From Halogranum gelatinilyticum (lineage in GTDB: Archaea; Halobacteriota; Halobacteria; Halobacteriales; Haloferacaceae), in the NCBI RefSeq assembly GCF_900103715.1, contig NZ_FNHL01000003.1:310001-374000 (forward strand): a DNA stretch of 64,000 nt, read 5' to 3'. Under the pieces are notes generated by a model that saw only the letters and a list, made by a program, of their open reading frames with translations, searched no databases and was not told the DNA's origin. Each line of letters starts with the position of its first letter. The stretch's first letter is position 1. This document shows, piece by piece, positions 41,627 through 50,177 of this stretch. The position numbers and the translations under genes were made by a program.

Positions 41627-42403
41627 ATGACGAGAGACCCTACGACGACGACCGGTATCGCCCGCCGACAGCTCCTCCGAAGTATCGGCCTCCTGGGCTT
41701 GGGGGCGACACTCGCAGGTCCCGTCCGTGCGGACGAGGGCCGACGCTTCCCACTGGACTCGGTTCCAGTCTACTTCACCGTCTACGCGGGCGTCGGCGAC
41801 GACCCAGGGACGTTCAGATATCCGGACTCCCCCGGTGAGTTCCGCGGGTTCGACCCGGCCGGTGCCCTGTTCGACGCGAGCGAACTGGTCAAGTCGGCCA
41901 ACGGCAAGACGATCTACTACGACTTCCATTTCACGCCCGACAACAGCATCGTCGGCCCGGTGCGACCCTACGTGCTCGTCCACGAGCGGGACGGTCGTTA
42001 CACCTCACGGGAGCAGGAGGCGACCTTCGACGTGTCGACGGTCCCGGAGCTGTTCCCCTTCTTGCAGCCCGGAACGTGGCGGGCGGTCGGCCGTGACGTG
42101 GTGAAACTCGACCGGAAGGGCGGTGAACTCGACTGGGCCATCACCCGTGTCGACTTCTACCGCGTGGACGGTGAGACGCAGACGTATCAGCTGTCGCTTC
42201 TCTACCTCATCTGGCGCGAGGGGTTCGGTCCGTCCGTGGCGGACCCCCAGAACCCACAGGCGGACATCCCGTCCGCCGTCGACGAGGCGGCCCGCGAACT
42301 CGTCGCCGCCGGCGTGGCAGCCGAACCGACACCGTTGTCCGACCGGGAAGCGATTCACGTTGCCGACGAGTTCGAGTTCTACTCCTCTTCGTCGTCGGAC
42401 TGA
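41627..42403 (+). CDS. Tat-exported protein of unknown function
   Basis: A 258-residue protein. ARRQLLRSIGLLGLGATLAG is a Tat signal with cleavage likely after residue 35. The mature part (FTVYAGVGDDPGTFRYPDSP ... LELDWAITRVDFYRVDG-like) is beta-rich with no known motif. It ends 25 bases inside the convergent histidine-kinase gene. The upstream 267-base spacer from dacZ shows no gene. Confidence 0.6.
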   Translation: MTRDPTTTTGIARRQLLRSIGLLGLGATLAGPVRADEGRRFPLDSVPVYFTVYAGVGDDPGTFRYPDSPGEFRGFDPAGALFDASELVKSANGKTIYYDFHFTPDNSIVGPVRPYVLVHERDGRYTSREQEATFDVSTVPELFPFLQPGTWRAVGRDVVKLDRKGGELDWAITRVDFYRVDGETQTYQLSLLYLIWREGFGPSVADPQNPQADIPSAVDEAARELVAAGVAAEPTPLSDREAIHVADEFEFYSSSSSD

Positions 42404-43416
42404 CGCCGCAGGTGGAAGGTGAAGACTGCCCCGCGCGGGTCGTTCGCTTCGACGGAGATACGGCCGCTGTACTCCGCCAGTAGCTCGTAGACGAAGAAGA
42501 GGTCGATGCCCTCACCGTGGTAGATCTGACTGCGTTCGTCGAGGCTGAAGACGTGCGGCAGATCTTCTTGCTTGATTCCGGGGCCGTTGTCGGCGATAGT
42601 GACACGGACGGTCCGGTCGTCGGGTTCCATCCCGACGACGACTCGGGGGACGTCCGAATCGTTGTGTTCGACGGCGTTTTCCAAGACGGCGTCGAACGCC
42701 GTCGCCAGCGCGGGACCCGCTGCGACGGAGGCCGGCACGAGCTCGTCGACGACGAACTCGACGGATTCGTACTGGTCGCGGGCGGTCTCGACCGCGTCAC
42801 GGAGGAGTTCGTCGACGCGAATCGGTTCGACCTGTGGATCGGAGTCGACCGAGATGAGGTCTTCGAGTTCACGGGCCGTCTCCGCGCGGTCCAGTAGCCG
42901 GTTGATCCGCGCCTCGACGATGGCCACGCTCTCCTCCATCGCCTCGTCTTCGGCCTGTTCACGCAGCAAGTCCAGATGACCGAGGATGACGTTCGCGTCG
43001 TTCCGCAGGTTGTGCCGGAGGACGCGGTTGAGGATGCGGGTCGTCTGCTCTGCACGTCGCTCGCGGGTGATGTCGATGAAGACGCCGGCGTAGGCGATGA
43101 TTCCGTCGTCGTCGAACAGGGGCGTGGCGGCCCCGTAGCCGTACCGAAACCGGTCGTCTTTGGCCTTCAGTTCGAAGCTCCCGAGCCACGGGTTCTCGAC
43201 GGCGAGCGCCGGGGCGACTTCGCCGAAGAAGACCGCCGGGTCGGTGAAGAGAACGTCCGGCGTCTCGCCGACGAGTTCGTCACGCTCGTATCCGGTGAAC
43301 CGGAGGCAGGCGTCGTTGACGTCGCGGATGACGAAGTCCGGGCCTGCCAGAATCGACGGGTTCGGCGTCTCTCTGAACGCCCGTTTGTACGCGACCGGAT
43401 CGATGTCCTCAACCAT
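42379..43416 (-). CDS. PAS-domain histidine kinase
   Basis: A 345-residue cytoplasmic sensor kinase. A PAS domain (10-125: PNPSILAGPDFVIRDVNDAC ... IAYAGVFIDITRER) is followed by the H-box NRVLRHNLRNDANVILGHL and a HATPase domain with N-box ENAVEHND and G1 box IADNGPGI. No receiver or output domain is attached, so the partner is unknown. ATG 43416 is supported by a GCTTATACG element upstream. It diverges from the terpene-synthase-like gene with only 129 bases between. Confidence 0.85.
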   Translation of the reverse strand: MVEDIDPVAYKRAFRETPNPSILAGPDFVIRDVNDACLRFTGYERDELVGETPDVLFTDPAVFFGEVAPALAVENPWLGSFELKAKDDRFRYGYGAATPLFDDDGIIAYAGVFIDITRERRAEQTTRILNRVLRHNLRNDANVILGHLDLLREQAEDEAMEESVAIVEARINRLLDRAETARELEDLISVDSDPQVEPIRVDELLRDAVETARDQYESVEFVVDELVPASVAAGPALATAFDAVLENAVEHNDSDVPRVVVGMEPDDRTVRVTIADNGPGIKQEDLPHVFSLDERSQIYHGEGIDLFFVYELLAEYSGRISVEANDPRGAVFTFHLRRQSDDEEE

Positions 43417-43545
43417 CCATCTTTCCGAGGGCTTCGCTCGATACACGTATAAGCATTTTCGACAATCGGACAAGAGGATAACAATATCTTCAGCTTGATA
43501 TTACTATACTGTTAACATCGGACAACGTATAGGACAGAGTAAATA

Positions 43546-44544
43546 ATGACGCGAACATCGCTCGAAGCCTTAGAGAGAGAACTCGGTGTGGACGCGGTCA
43601 CCGTCGAGGCGAGGCTGAACGGTGACGACGTCGCTCTTTCGGAGCCACTCGTCGCGGCCGTCGAACAGTACGAGGCAGTCGTCGGGACACGGGACCCCTA
43701 CCTCTGGCACTGGCTGTCGGCAATCTTCCCCCTGTTCCGGCTCTCGTGTGTCCCGACAGCGTCCCACGACCGGGTGCTCGAACAGAAGGTGCTGCTCACG
43801 ATGTTCATCACACTCCTCGACGACGTCGCCGAACGCGACGGTGACCGGGCGACGTTCGAAGAGGCGCGGAAGGTCCCCTTCCCGGCCGAGCAAGTCGACA
43901 CCGACCGCGACGACGTCGACGGCGAGCTCGTCGAGTTCGCCCAGTGGCTCTGGGACCGCCTCGAGGAGGGTCTCCGCGCCGCTCCACGGTACGAGGAGTT
44001 CGTCCACGTCCTCCGGTTCGACCTCCGGCAAGCGCTCAACGCCATCGACTACAGCCTGCTCGTCAACGAGTGTCTCGACGTCGCGACCCTCGGCGGCTGC
44101 GAGCAGTACGACGTCCACAACATGGTCGTCTTCAGCTACGTCGATATCGACCTGCTGCACTCGCCGGACTTCGACCGGCGAGACAACGGCGAGCTCCGCG
44201 AAGCCGTGTGGGACGCCCAGATGATGGCCCGCATCGGCAACTGGGTCACCACGTGGGAACGCGAACTCGGCGAGGGCGACTACTCCTCAGGGATCGTCGT
44301 CTACGCCCTCCGCAACGGCATCGTCGATATCGACGAACTCCGCGGCGACGAGCCGACGGTCGAGGAACTGGCCGACAGGATTCGCAACCACGGTGTCGAG
44401 GAGTACTTCCTCACCGAGTGGGAGACGCGCTACGGCGGGCTAAAGGCCGGACGACTCGACGCTCACTCGGTGGACCTCGATGCGTTCGTCGAGGGGATGC
44501 GACGGGTGATGGCCTACCACCTCGCGAGTCGCGGCAAGAAGTGA
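43546..44544 (+). CDS. Class I terpene-synthase-like protein
   Basis: A 332-residue all-helical protein. LLDDVAERD (Asp92-Asp93-x-x-Glu96) matches the Mg-binding DDxx(D/E) motif. NWVTTWERE (Asn232, Thr236, Glu240) fits the NSE triad N-x3-(S/T)-x3-E, spaced about 140 residues later as in bacterial terpene synthases. An RY pair (Arg295-Tyr296) follows. The usual effector Arg about 46 residues before the triad is not evident. A cyclase or related prenyl-diphosphate enzyme is likely; the product is unknown. AT-rich promoter DNA precedes it. Confidence 0.6.
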   Translation: MTRTSLEALERELGVDAVTVEARLNGDDVALSEPLVAAVEQYEAVVGTRDPYLWHWLSAIFPLFRLSCVPTASHDRVLEQKVLLTMFITLLDDVAERDGDRATFEEARKVPFPAEQVDTDRDDVDGELVEFAQWLWDRLEEGLRAAPRYEEFVHVLRFDLRQALNAIDYSLLVNECLDVATLGGCEQYDVHNMVVFSYVDIDLLHSPDFDRRDNGELREAVWDAQMMARIGNWVTTWERELGEGDYSSGIVVYALRNGIVDIDELRGDEPTVEELADRIRNHGVEEYFLTEWETRYGGLKAGRLDAHSVDLDAFVEGMRRVMAYHLASRGKK

Positions 44545-44714
44545 CTACGCGTCCACGAGGAGACGTCCGACCGCGGTGACAGCCGCTTCGAACGCGTCGG
44601 CCTCCATTCTGTCCGTCGTCAAGAGGACGCCGTGGTCACCCTCGATGGTATCGGCGGTGAGACAGTCGACACCGACGAAGAGCGGTTGCAGTCGACAGTG
44701 AACGTGTGTCGGAA
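44545..44714 (-). pseudogene. 5'-truncated gene remnant beside tRNA-Leu
   Basis: The minus strand encodes a protein-like C-terminus, VDCLTADTIEGDHGVLLTTD and then MEADAFEAAVTAVGRLLVDA, ending at TAG just after the terpene-synthase-like stop. Upstream there is no start codon before the duplicated tRNA end at 44715, where the reading frame becomes Arg/Ser junk. It looks like the last ~54 codons of a gene cut at the repeat. The family is unknown. Confidence 0.4.
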
Positions 44715-44738
44715 AATGCGTGGGACCGGATTTGAACC
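44715..44738. repeat. Duplicate of the tRNA-Leu 3' end (att-like)
   Basis: Twenty-four bases beginning AATGCGTGGGACCGG are repeated exactly at 44814-44837, which covers the 3' end and T-arm of the tRNA. The copy lies 99 bases away in the same orientation, as left by tyrosine-integrase insertion. Confidence 0.6.
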
Positions 44739-44779
44739 ACGGTCGCTCACTCCGTTCGCTCCCTGATTCAAACCCGCTC

Positions 44780-44798
44780 GTGAGCATTCGCTGCTCAC
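44780..44798. terminator. Hairpin downstream of tRNA-Leu
   Basis: GTGAGCA-TTCGC-TGCTCAC is a perfect 7-bp stem located 18 bases beyond the tRNA 3' end on the minus strand, inside the short segment between the two att-like repeats. Confidence 0.3.
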
Positions 44799-44813
44799 TG
44801 TCGTTCGCAGCAG

Positions 44814-44837
44814 AATGCGTGGGACCGGATTTGAACC
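44814..44837. repeat. att-like repeat within tRNA-Leu 3' end
   Basis: The second copy of the 24-base repeat seen at 44715-44738; it includes the tRNA acceptor end and part of the T-arm. Confidence 0.6.
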
Positions 44838-44899
44838 GGCGGACCTCTATAGGACAGCGTCCTAAGCGCTGCGCCTTTTCCTGGCTTGGCTACCCACGC
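44816..44899 (-). tRNA. tRNA-Leu (anticodon UAG)
   Basis: The minus strand folds as a class II tRNA of 84 bases. The acceptor stem is GCGTGGG/CCCACGC, and the anticodon stem-loop is CAGCG-CTTAGGA-CGCTG, giving UAG. The variable arm is long and the T-loop is GGTTCAAATCC. There is no intron and no encoded CCA. Its 3' end is duplicated at 44715-44738. Confidence 0.95.
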
Positions 44900-44988
44900 G
44901 CGCAGTCCGTGCTACAGGAAACACGAGTAAGAAGGTATCGTTCGCTCTGGCGCCGACGGTTTATATTCCCCCACGCCAACGACCGAGT

Positions 44989-45297
44989 ATGTACCGCGCC
45001 CGCGACCAGGTCGACAACGAGGAGTGGCTCGCCGCCATCGACCGCGCGAGCGACAGCCTCGAACTGGGTTCGGAAGCCCGCACCAACGCCACCGACCTCT
45101 TCTTGACGCACGTCCCCGACGCCGACCGCTCGAAGCCCGCCACCGCCGCCGCGAGCCTCTACGCGGCCGCACTCATCGCTGGCGAGGAACGCTCACAGAC
45201 CGCCGTCGCCGACGCGATGGGCGTGACGCGACTCAGCGTCCAGAAACGGTGGAAGGATATCCTCGAAGACGCCGGGTTCCGGCCGCCGAGTTGGTAA
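44989..45297 (+). CDS. Single-cyclin-repeat TFB-like protein
   Basis: A 102-residue protein equivalent to one cyclin repeat of TFB/TFIIB (LFLTHVPDADRSKPATAAASLYAAAL) followed by a helix-turn-helix (SQTAVADAMGVTRLSVQKRW). It lacks the N-terminal zinc ribbon, B-finger and second cyclin repeat, so it is not a full initiation factor. It may modulate transcription. A TATA-like TTTATATTCC lies about 28 bases upstream of the ATG. Confidence 0.75.
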   Translation: MYRARDQVDNEEWLAAIDRASDSLELGSEARTNATDLFLTHVPDADRSKPATAAASLYAAALIAGEERSQTAVADAMGVTRLSVQKRWKDILEDAGFRPPSW

Positions 45298-45324
45298 GAG
45301 CGAGAGAGCGAGAGAGTGAGAGAT

Positions 45325-45825
45325 TCAGTCGACGCGGGTCCTCTCACGGCCGTCGCGTTCGGGCGTGAGATTGCCGTGTTCGTCGATCTCGCCCATGACG
45401 ATGCGCGTCGAGGAGATGCGTTCGCCGTCCGCCGCGGGGACGTGGTCGACGACTTCGAGTCGGAGCGACGGCAGTCCTTTCTCCGCGCGAATCTCGTTGA
45501 TACGCTCGCCGCCGTCCTGCGTCTCGGGGGAGACGATGAGCGCGTCGAACCCCGCCTCGGTGGCGATGCCGGTCGGTTCGGTGAGTTCGCGGACTGAGAA
45601 ATCGCGGTCGCGGTCGGTGTCGGCGGCGACGGCCGAGAGTTCGGCTTCGAGGTCCCGCTTTCGCTCGGCGAACGGCCGGACGTAGCGGTCGACGTGTCTC
45701 GTCTTCGGAGCCAACTCGTCGGAGGTGAGACCGACCGTCACGTCACCGAGTTCGAACGCTCGGGCGAACAGCGCGCGGTGACCGTCGTGAATGGGGTCGA
45801 AGGTCCCGCCGAGCGCGACGTTCAT
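45325..45825 (-). CDS. coaD: Archaeal phosphopantetheine adenylyltransferase
   Basis: A 166-residue nucleotidyltransferase that adds AMP to 4'-phosphopantetheine in CoA synthesis. The catalytic motif is GGTFDPIHDGHRALF and the second is ISSTRI. The length and the VGLTSDELAPKTRHVDRYV segment fit the archaeal (COG1019) group. A GAGA-rich simple repeat separates it from the convergent TFB-like gene. Confidence 0.9.
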   Translation of the reverse strand: MNVALGGTFDPIHDGHRALFARAFELGDVTVGLTSDELAPKTRHVDRYVRPFAERKRDLEAELSAVAADTDRDRDFSVRELTEPTGIATEAGFDALIVSPETQDGGERINEIRAEKGLPSLRLEVVDHVPAADGERISSTRIVMGEIDEHGNLTPERDGRERTRVD

Positions 45826-45872
45826 ATCTCGGCGTCGCCGCGACGGGACTTAAACCGGTCGGGTGACGGTGC

Positions 45873-46412
45873 TCAGTCGTCGCTCTCGCTGACCGAGACG
45901 GGCGGCTCGTCGCCGTGGACCGTAATCGTCACCGGCTCGGCGCGCTCGTCGTCGGCCTCGTCGGCGAGCTGCTGGTCGAGGTTGAACACCGTGTTGAGCT
46001 GCTGTTGGACCTGTTCGGCCGCGCCACGGACGAGGTCGCTCGGCGCGATCGCCTCGTACTCGTAGGGGTTGTTGCCCGCACCGGCACTCTCGCGTTTCTG
46101 CCGGGAGACGACCTCTTCGTCGTGGAGTTCCGCGAGTGCCTCACGGACGGTCGAGGGATACAACCCCGTCCCGTCGGCGACCTCCTCGCTCGTGCTCTGG
46201 GGGTTCGCACGGAGGTAGATGTAGATGCGTGCACGCGTCTCCGTGTCGAGGAGCCACGCGAGCAGGTCGACGACGCTCTGGTCGAACTCCTCGACCGCGT
46301 GGTCGGCGGTTTCTTCGAGCCGTTCGCGCGCCGTGCGCCCGTCGTCGCCCCGTGTCCCCTCGCCAGAATCCGTGTCCTCGGTGGGGGACTCTTGGGTGTC
46401 ATCTGCTGCCAT
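45873..46412 (-). CDS. Winged-helix transcriptional regulator
   Basis: A 179-residue regulator. The acidic N-terminus (1-45) is followed by a winged helix: LAWLLDTETRARIYIYLRAN, SEEVADGTGLYPSTVREALAEL and a wing with VSRQKRESAG. The C-terminus is helical and acidic. It resembles haloarchaeal ArsR/TrmB-like proteins. It is transcribed in line with gshA (78 bases downstream of the gshA-side start region, same strand). Confidence 0.75.
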   Translation of the reverse strand: MAADDTQESPTEDTDSGEGTRGDDGRTARERLEETADHAVEEFDQSVVDLLAWLLDTETRARIYIYLRANPQSTSEEVADGTGLYPSTVREALAELHDEEVVSRQKRESAGAGNNPYEYEAIAPSDLVRGAAEQVQQQLNTVFNLDQQLADEADDERAEPVTITVHGDEPPVSVSESDD

Positions 46413-46489
46413 GTGTTCTGTCTGGCAGGTCAGAACTTAACGCGGAAAAACGTTTGCTTGGCAGAGAACGAATCGGCCTTCGAGGGTGC

Positions 46490-47572
46490 TTAAGACGACA
46501 GCAACACCGATTCGCAGAGCGCGTCGAGTCCGTCCTCGTCGCGGACCCGACGCTGACGGTCCGCCCCGCTCTCGCGGTCGAAGACGTCGCGGAGTCCCGA
46601 GACGCCGAGGCGGTCGCACTCGTCGTCGACGAACGTCGCGAGGTCGACCGTCTCCTCCGCCGAGCGGTCGATGAAGCTCGCGTCGTGACCGTACCGCATC
46701 GCCCGCCACTTGTTCTCGTCGAGCAGCTCCCGGCGGAGGTCTGTGCCGGACTCGCCGTCCTCGTACCGCTCGGCGAGGTCGAGCACGAGCGCGTGGACGT
46801 ACTCGACGAACGCCAGCACGACCGCGGAATCCGACTGACCGTCCGGCGTCCGCACTTCGACCGTCCCGTGGCCGGTGTGCGGCCGGACGTCGTACCAGAG
46901 TTCGCCGCGGTCGTTGATCGAGCCGAGTTCGACCATCCGCCGCTCGAACCGTTGGAACGCCTCGAAATCCTCGAACGCCGTCGGCATCCCGGTGTTCGGG
47001 AGGGCTTCGAATATCTTCGCGCGTGCGGACTCCAGCCCGGTGTCGAAACCGTTCCAGTACGGCGAGTTCGCCGACAGGGCGAGCATGGGCGGGAGATACC
47101 ACCGTAGTTCGTTGGCGATCCACGTCGCCTTGTCCGCGTCGTCGACGCCGACGTGGACGTGGAGACCCGCAGTCGTGTTGCGGTGCTGGGGATACCGTAT
47201 CCGGTCGAGCTGTGCCCGGTAGCGGGGCTTTTCGGCGTGTTCGAGTTCGCGCCACTTCGCCGTCGGATGCAGCCCCGCACCGGCGATCTGATAGCCGTGG
47301 TTCGCGGCGTGTTCGACGAGCGCGTCGCGGACGGCGCGAACGTGCTCGGCTGCGTCCTCGGGGCGTTCGATGAGCGGCGTCTGCGTCTCGATGGTGAACT
47401 GGAACAGTTCGTGGTCGAGGCGGCCTGCGAGCGGTTCCGGCGGGTCGTCGTCCCCGTAGACGAGGTCGTCGATGCCCGAGGTCGGCCGTCCCGCGTCGTC
47501 GACGATGTAGAACTCCTCTTCGACTCCGAGTGTTCCGAGTCGCGTGAACGACTCCGGCGACCCTAACTCCAT
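46490..47572 (-). CDS. gshA: Glutamate-cysteine ligase GshA
   Basis: A 360-residue GCS2-type ligase making gamma-glutamylcysteine, the main small thiol of haloarchaea. [38 protein letters not shown] and [13 protein letters not shown] are the conserved blocks of the family. [17 protein letters not shown] matches the usual C-terminal part. It is divergent from an SDR gene. Confidence 0.9.
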   Translation of the reverse strand: MELGSPESFTRLGTLGVEEEFYIVDDAGRPTSGIDDLVYGDDDPPEPLAGRLDHELFQFTIETQTPLIERPEDAAEHVRAVRDALVEHAANHGYQIAGAGLHPTAKWRELEHAEKPRYRAQLDRIRYPQHRNTTAGLHVHVGVDDADKATWIANELRWYLPPMLALSANSPYWNGFDTGLESARAKIFEALPNTGMPTAFEDFEAFQRFERRMVELGSINDRGELWYDVRPHTGHGTVEVRTPDGQSDSAVVLAFVEYVHALVLDLAERYEDGESGTDLRRELLDENKWRAMRYGHDASFIDRSAEETVDLATFVDDECDRLGVSGLRDVFDRESGADRQRRVRDEDGLDALCESVLLSS

Positions 47573-47713
47573 TGCCCGCTCCTTCGAGACGCCTCTTTAA
47601 ATAGGTCTTGCATGGCGAAGGCTGTGCATACGGAGACAGCACAGCCGTAGACGCCGCGAACCACTGTCTCGCGTAACGATACGGCTATGGCCGATTGCGG
47701 CCAACTGGAGGCA

Positions 47714-48736
47714 ATGATTCTCGTCGTCGGGGCAACGGGGCAGGTCGGAACGGCAGTCGTACGCAGACTCGTCGCACGCGACGAGACGGTCCGGGCACTC
47801 GTCCGGCCGACCGCGGACCACGAGACGTTGACGCGACTCGGCGTCGACCTCGCCTTCGGCGACCTCCGCGACGAGGCGAGCGTCCGCGCGGCCTGCGAGG
47901 GCGTCGACGTCGTCGTCGCCACCGCCAGTGCCGCCGTCCCCCGCCGCGGCGACGACCTGGCCGCGGTCGAGGACGCGGGCTACCGAAACCTGTTCGACGC
48001 CTGCGAGGCCGCGGGTGTCGAACAGGTGGTCTACCTGTCGGTCCCCGAATCGCCGGTCGAGGGGCGGGCGGCGACGACGCGGTACAAGCGGCGCAACGAG
48101 GTGCGCCTGCTCGACAGCGGCCTCACCTACACCGTCGTCCGCGCGGCCCCGTTCATGGACACCTGGTTCGCCGCCATCGGCAGTTCGATCCCCCTCCGCG
48201 GGGCTGAACACGCCACGCTCGACCGCCCGTTCTGGGGGACTCGCCTCACACGACGGCTCACGGGAACCCTCGTCGAGAACCGCGGTCTCGCGCTGGTGCC
48301 GGGAGCCGCCGACCGACGGCACGCCTTCGTCAGCGTCGACGACGTCGCCGCGTTTCTCGTGGCGTGCATCGGCCACGCCGACGCCGAGAACGCCGTCCTC
48401 GACTTCGGTGGGCCGGAAGCCGTCTCCTGGCGCGAGGTCGTCGAGACATACGAGGAGGTACTGGGACGCGATGTGCGGGCGGTCTACGTTCCGACCGTCG
48501 TCCTCGCCGCCCTCCAGCGGACGGTCGGTCTCGTCCTGCCTACGGCGGGCAACCTCCTCGGGATGGCGCGGTTCGTCGCCGCGAGCGACACCGACGCCGA
48601 CCCCGAGACGACCGACGCAATCGTGTCGGTCCCGCGGACGAGCGTCGAACAGTTCCTCCGCGAGCGGGCGGAGCTACCGGACTACGACGAGATGCACATC
48701 AAGCGTGACCCCGCGGTCGGGACGGGCGCGGCCTGA
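47714..48736 (+). CDS. NAD(P)-binding SDR/NmrA-like protein
   Basis: A 340-residue atypical short-chain dehydrogenase. MILVVGATGQVGTAVVRRLV is the nucleotide-binding start, VRALVRPTADHETL the NADP-type Arg region and VYLSVPESPVEGRAATTRYK the core. The catalytic Tyr-x3-Lys is weak, so it may be a sensor- or isomerase-like NmrA protein. The CTGGAGGC site before ATG 47714 decides the start over 47687. Confidence 0.75.
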   Translation: MILVVGATGQVGTAVVRRLVARDETVRALVRPTADHETLTRLGVDLAFGDLRDEASVRAACEGVDVVVATASAAVPRRGDDLAAVEDAGYRNLFDACEAAGVEQVVYLSVPESPVEGRAATTRYKRRNEVRLLDSGLTYTVVRAAPFMDTWFAAIGSSIPLRGAEHATLDRPFWGTRLTRRLTGTLVENRGLALVPGAADRRHAFVSVDDVAAFLVACIGHADAENAVLDFGGPEAVSWREVVETYEEVLGRDVRAVYVPTVVLAALQRTVGLVLPTAGNLLGMARFVAASDTDADPETTDAIVSVPRTSVEQFLRERAELPDYDEMHIKRDPAVGTGAA

Positions 48737-48765
48737 ACGGAAACGACTCACTGGTTCACCTCTCG

Positions 48766-49455
48766 TCACTCTTCTCCGCCGTACGCGGCGTCGAAGAACG
48801 CCACCTCCAGCGAGACGGCCCGGTCGAACAACGCCGCGACCTCCTGCTGGCGACGCGGCGACAGCGTCGGCCCGACCTCGTCCAGTTCCTCGCGGAGCCA
48901 GCCGACGAACGCGGCGAATTCGGGGTTGTCGTGGAGTTCGACCCACTCGCGGTAGTAGAACGGTTCCTCCGGAGTCCCGACCGACTCGGCCCACGTCAGA
49001 TAGACCCACTCCACAGGCAGGAGAACGGCGAGCGTCTCTGCGTAGCCGCCCGTCGTCGCTGCACGGCCGAGCAGGTCCCGCATGGCCGCGGTCGGCTCGG
49101 CGAGCGCGACGGCGTCGGGGTTCTCGTACACCGCGGGCGGGACGTCGAGCGCCTCGAACGACCGGAGGAAGTAGTCGTCCTCGTCGTCGGTGACGGTGTC
49201 GAGGAATTCGACGAGCCGACGCTTCTGGCCCATCGTCGGTGCCTGCCCGACGCCGTAGCCGACGAGGCTCACGAGCGAGCCGACGAAGGCGTAATCCTGG
49301 ACGAGATAGTCGACGAAGGCCGCCTCGTCGAGCGTGGCGTCACCCAACTCGCGGGTGAACCGGTGGGTCGTCGCCGCCGACCAGACCGGTTCCGACCGCT
49401 CACGCAGCCAGTCGGTGAAGCGGTCGTGGTCGCTCTCGGCGAAGGGTTCGGTCAT
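48766..49455 (-). CDS. TenA-like protein without the active-site cysteine (TenA_E type)
   Basis: A 229-residue all-helical TenA-family protein. It aligns with the neighbouring paralogue (VDYLVQDYAFVGSL vs YWLRQDYVYLVDY). Where that copy has LLPCMWGF this one has LLPVEWVYL, so the catalytic Cys is absent while a Glu (VSLEVAFFDAAY) remains. This is the TenA_E pattern, linked to salvage of aminopyrimidine derivatives. Its ATG overlaps the preceding stop by four bases. Confidence 0.8.
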   Translation of the reverse strand: MTEPFAESDHDRFTDWLRERSEPVWSAATTHRFTRELGDATLDEAAFVDYLVQDYAFVGSLVSLVGYGVGQAPTMGQKRRLVEFLDTVTDDEDDYFLRSFEALDVPPAVYENPDAVALAEPTAAMRDLLGRAATTGGYAETLAVLLPVEWVYLTWAESVGTPEEPFYYREWVELHDNPEFAAFVGWLREELDEVGPTLSPRRQQEVAALFDRAVSLEVAFFDAAYGGEE

Positions 49456-50117
49456 ACGGACCACTCCTCCTGTCGCCAGGCGGCGTCCCAGAACTCGTAC
49501 TCGTAGCGCGCCGAGGTGAGAAACAGGTCGCGGTAGCGTTCCCGGTCGGCCGCCATCGACGACGCGGCGATATCGTCCATCAGGTCCTTGCACCAGTCGG
49601 TGAGTTCGGTGAACTCGTCGCTGCTGTAGGTGCGTATCCACTCGGCGTAGCGCTCCTCGTCGGGCAGCCCGTCGTCGAGCAGTCGCAGGCCAGTGTCGTT
49701 GAAGCCCCACATACAGGGCAAGAGCGCGGCGACGATGTCGCCGAAGGAACCCGTCGACGCGACCCGGACGAGAAAGTCCGTGTAGGCTCGCGTCGTCGGC
49801 GACGGCTCCGTCGCCTCCAACTCGGCCTCGGTGATACCGAAATCGGCGGCGTATTCGCGGTGGAGGTCCATCTCGGTGTGGAGCGTCTCGGAGAGGAGGT
49901 TCGCGAAGGTGCCCATCCGCTCCAGCGTCGGAGCCTGTGCCGCCCCGAGCGCGAACAGGCGACAGTAGTCGACGAGATAGACGTAGTCCTGCCGGAGCCA
50001 GTAGCGGAAGCGGTCCTCGTCCAGTGTCCCGTCGCCGATGCCTGCGACCATCGGATGCTCGTAGATGGCCGTCCAGACGGTGTCGGCGTCGTCTCGGAGG
50101 CTGTCGGTGAACGACAT
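49452..50117 (-). CDS. tenA: Thiaminase II / TenA (cysteine type)
   Basis: A 221-residue TenA with the catalytic Cys in AALLPCMWGFND and the acidic residue in ARYEYEFWDAAW. FRYWLRQDYVYLVDYCRLFALG is the conserved aromatic pocket helix. It hydrolyses aminopyrimidines in thiamine salvage. It overlaps the TenA_E-type gene by four bases, so the two are translated together. Confidence 0.85.
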   Translation of the reverse strand: MSFTDSLRDDADTVWTAIYEHPMVAGIGDGTLDEDRFRYWLRQDYVYLVDYCRLFALGAAQAPTLERMGTFANLLSETLHTEMDLHREYAADFGITEAELEATEPSPTTRAYTDFLVRVASTGSFGDIVAALLPCMWGFNDTGLRLLDDGLPDEERYAEWIRTYSSDEFTELTDWCKDLMDDIAASSMAADRERYRDLFLTSARYEYEFWDAAWRQEEWSV

Positions 50118-50177
50118 AGCTGGCTCTCCGATGCCGACCACCAAAATACCACTAGATGATACAACCAGAGAATCAGA

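Noticed and set aside
45299-45325. GAGCGAGAGA simple repeat between the TFB-like and coaD genes
   Set aside because: It is a short purine-rich microsatellite with no clear role; not listed as a separate element.
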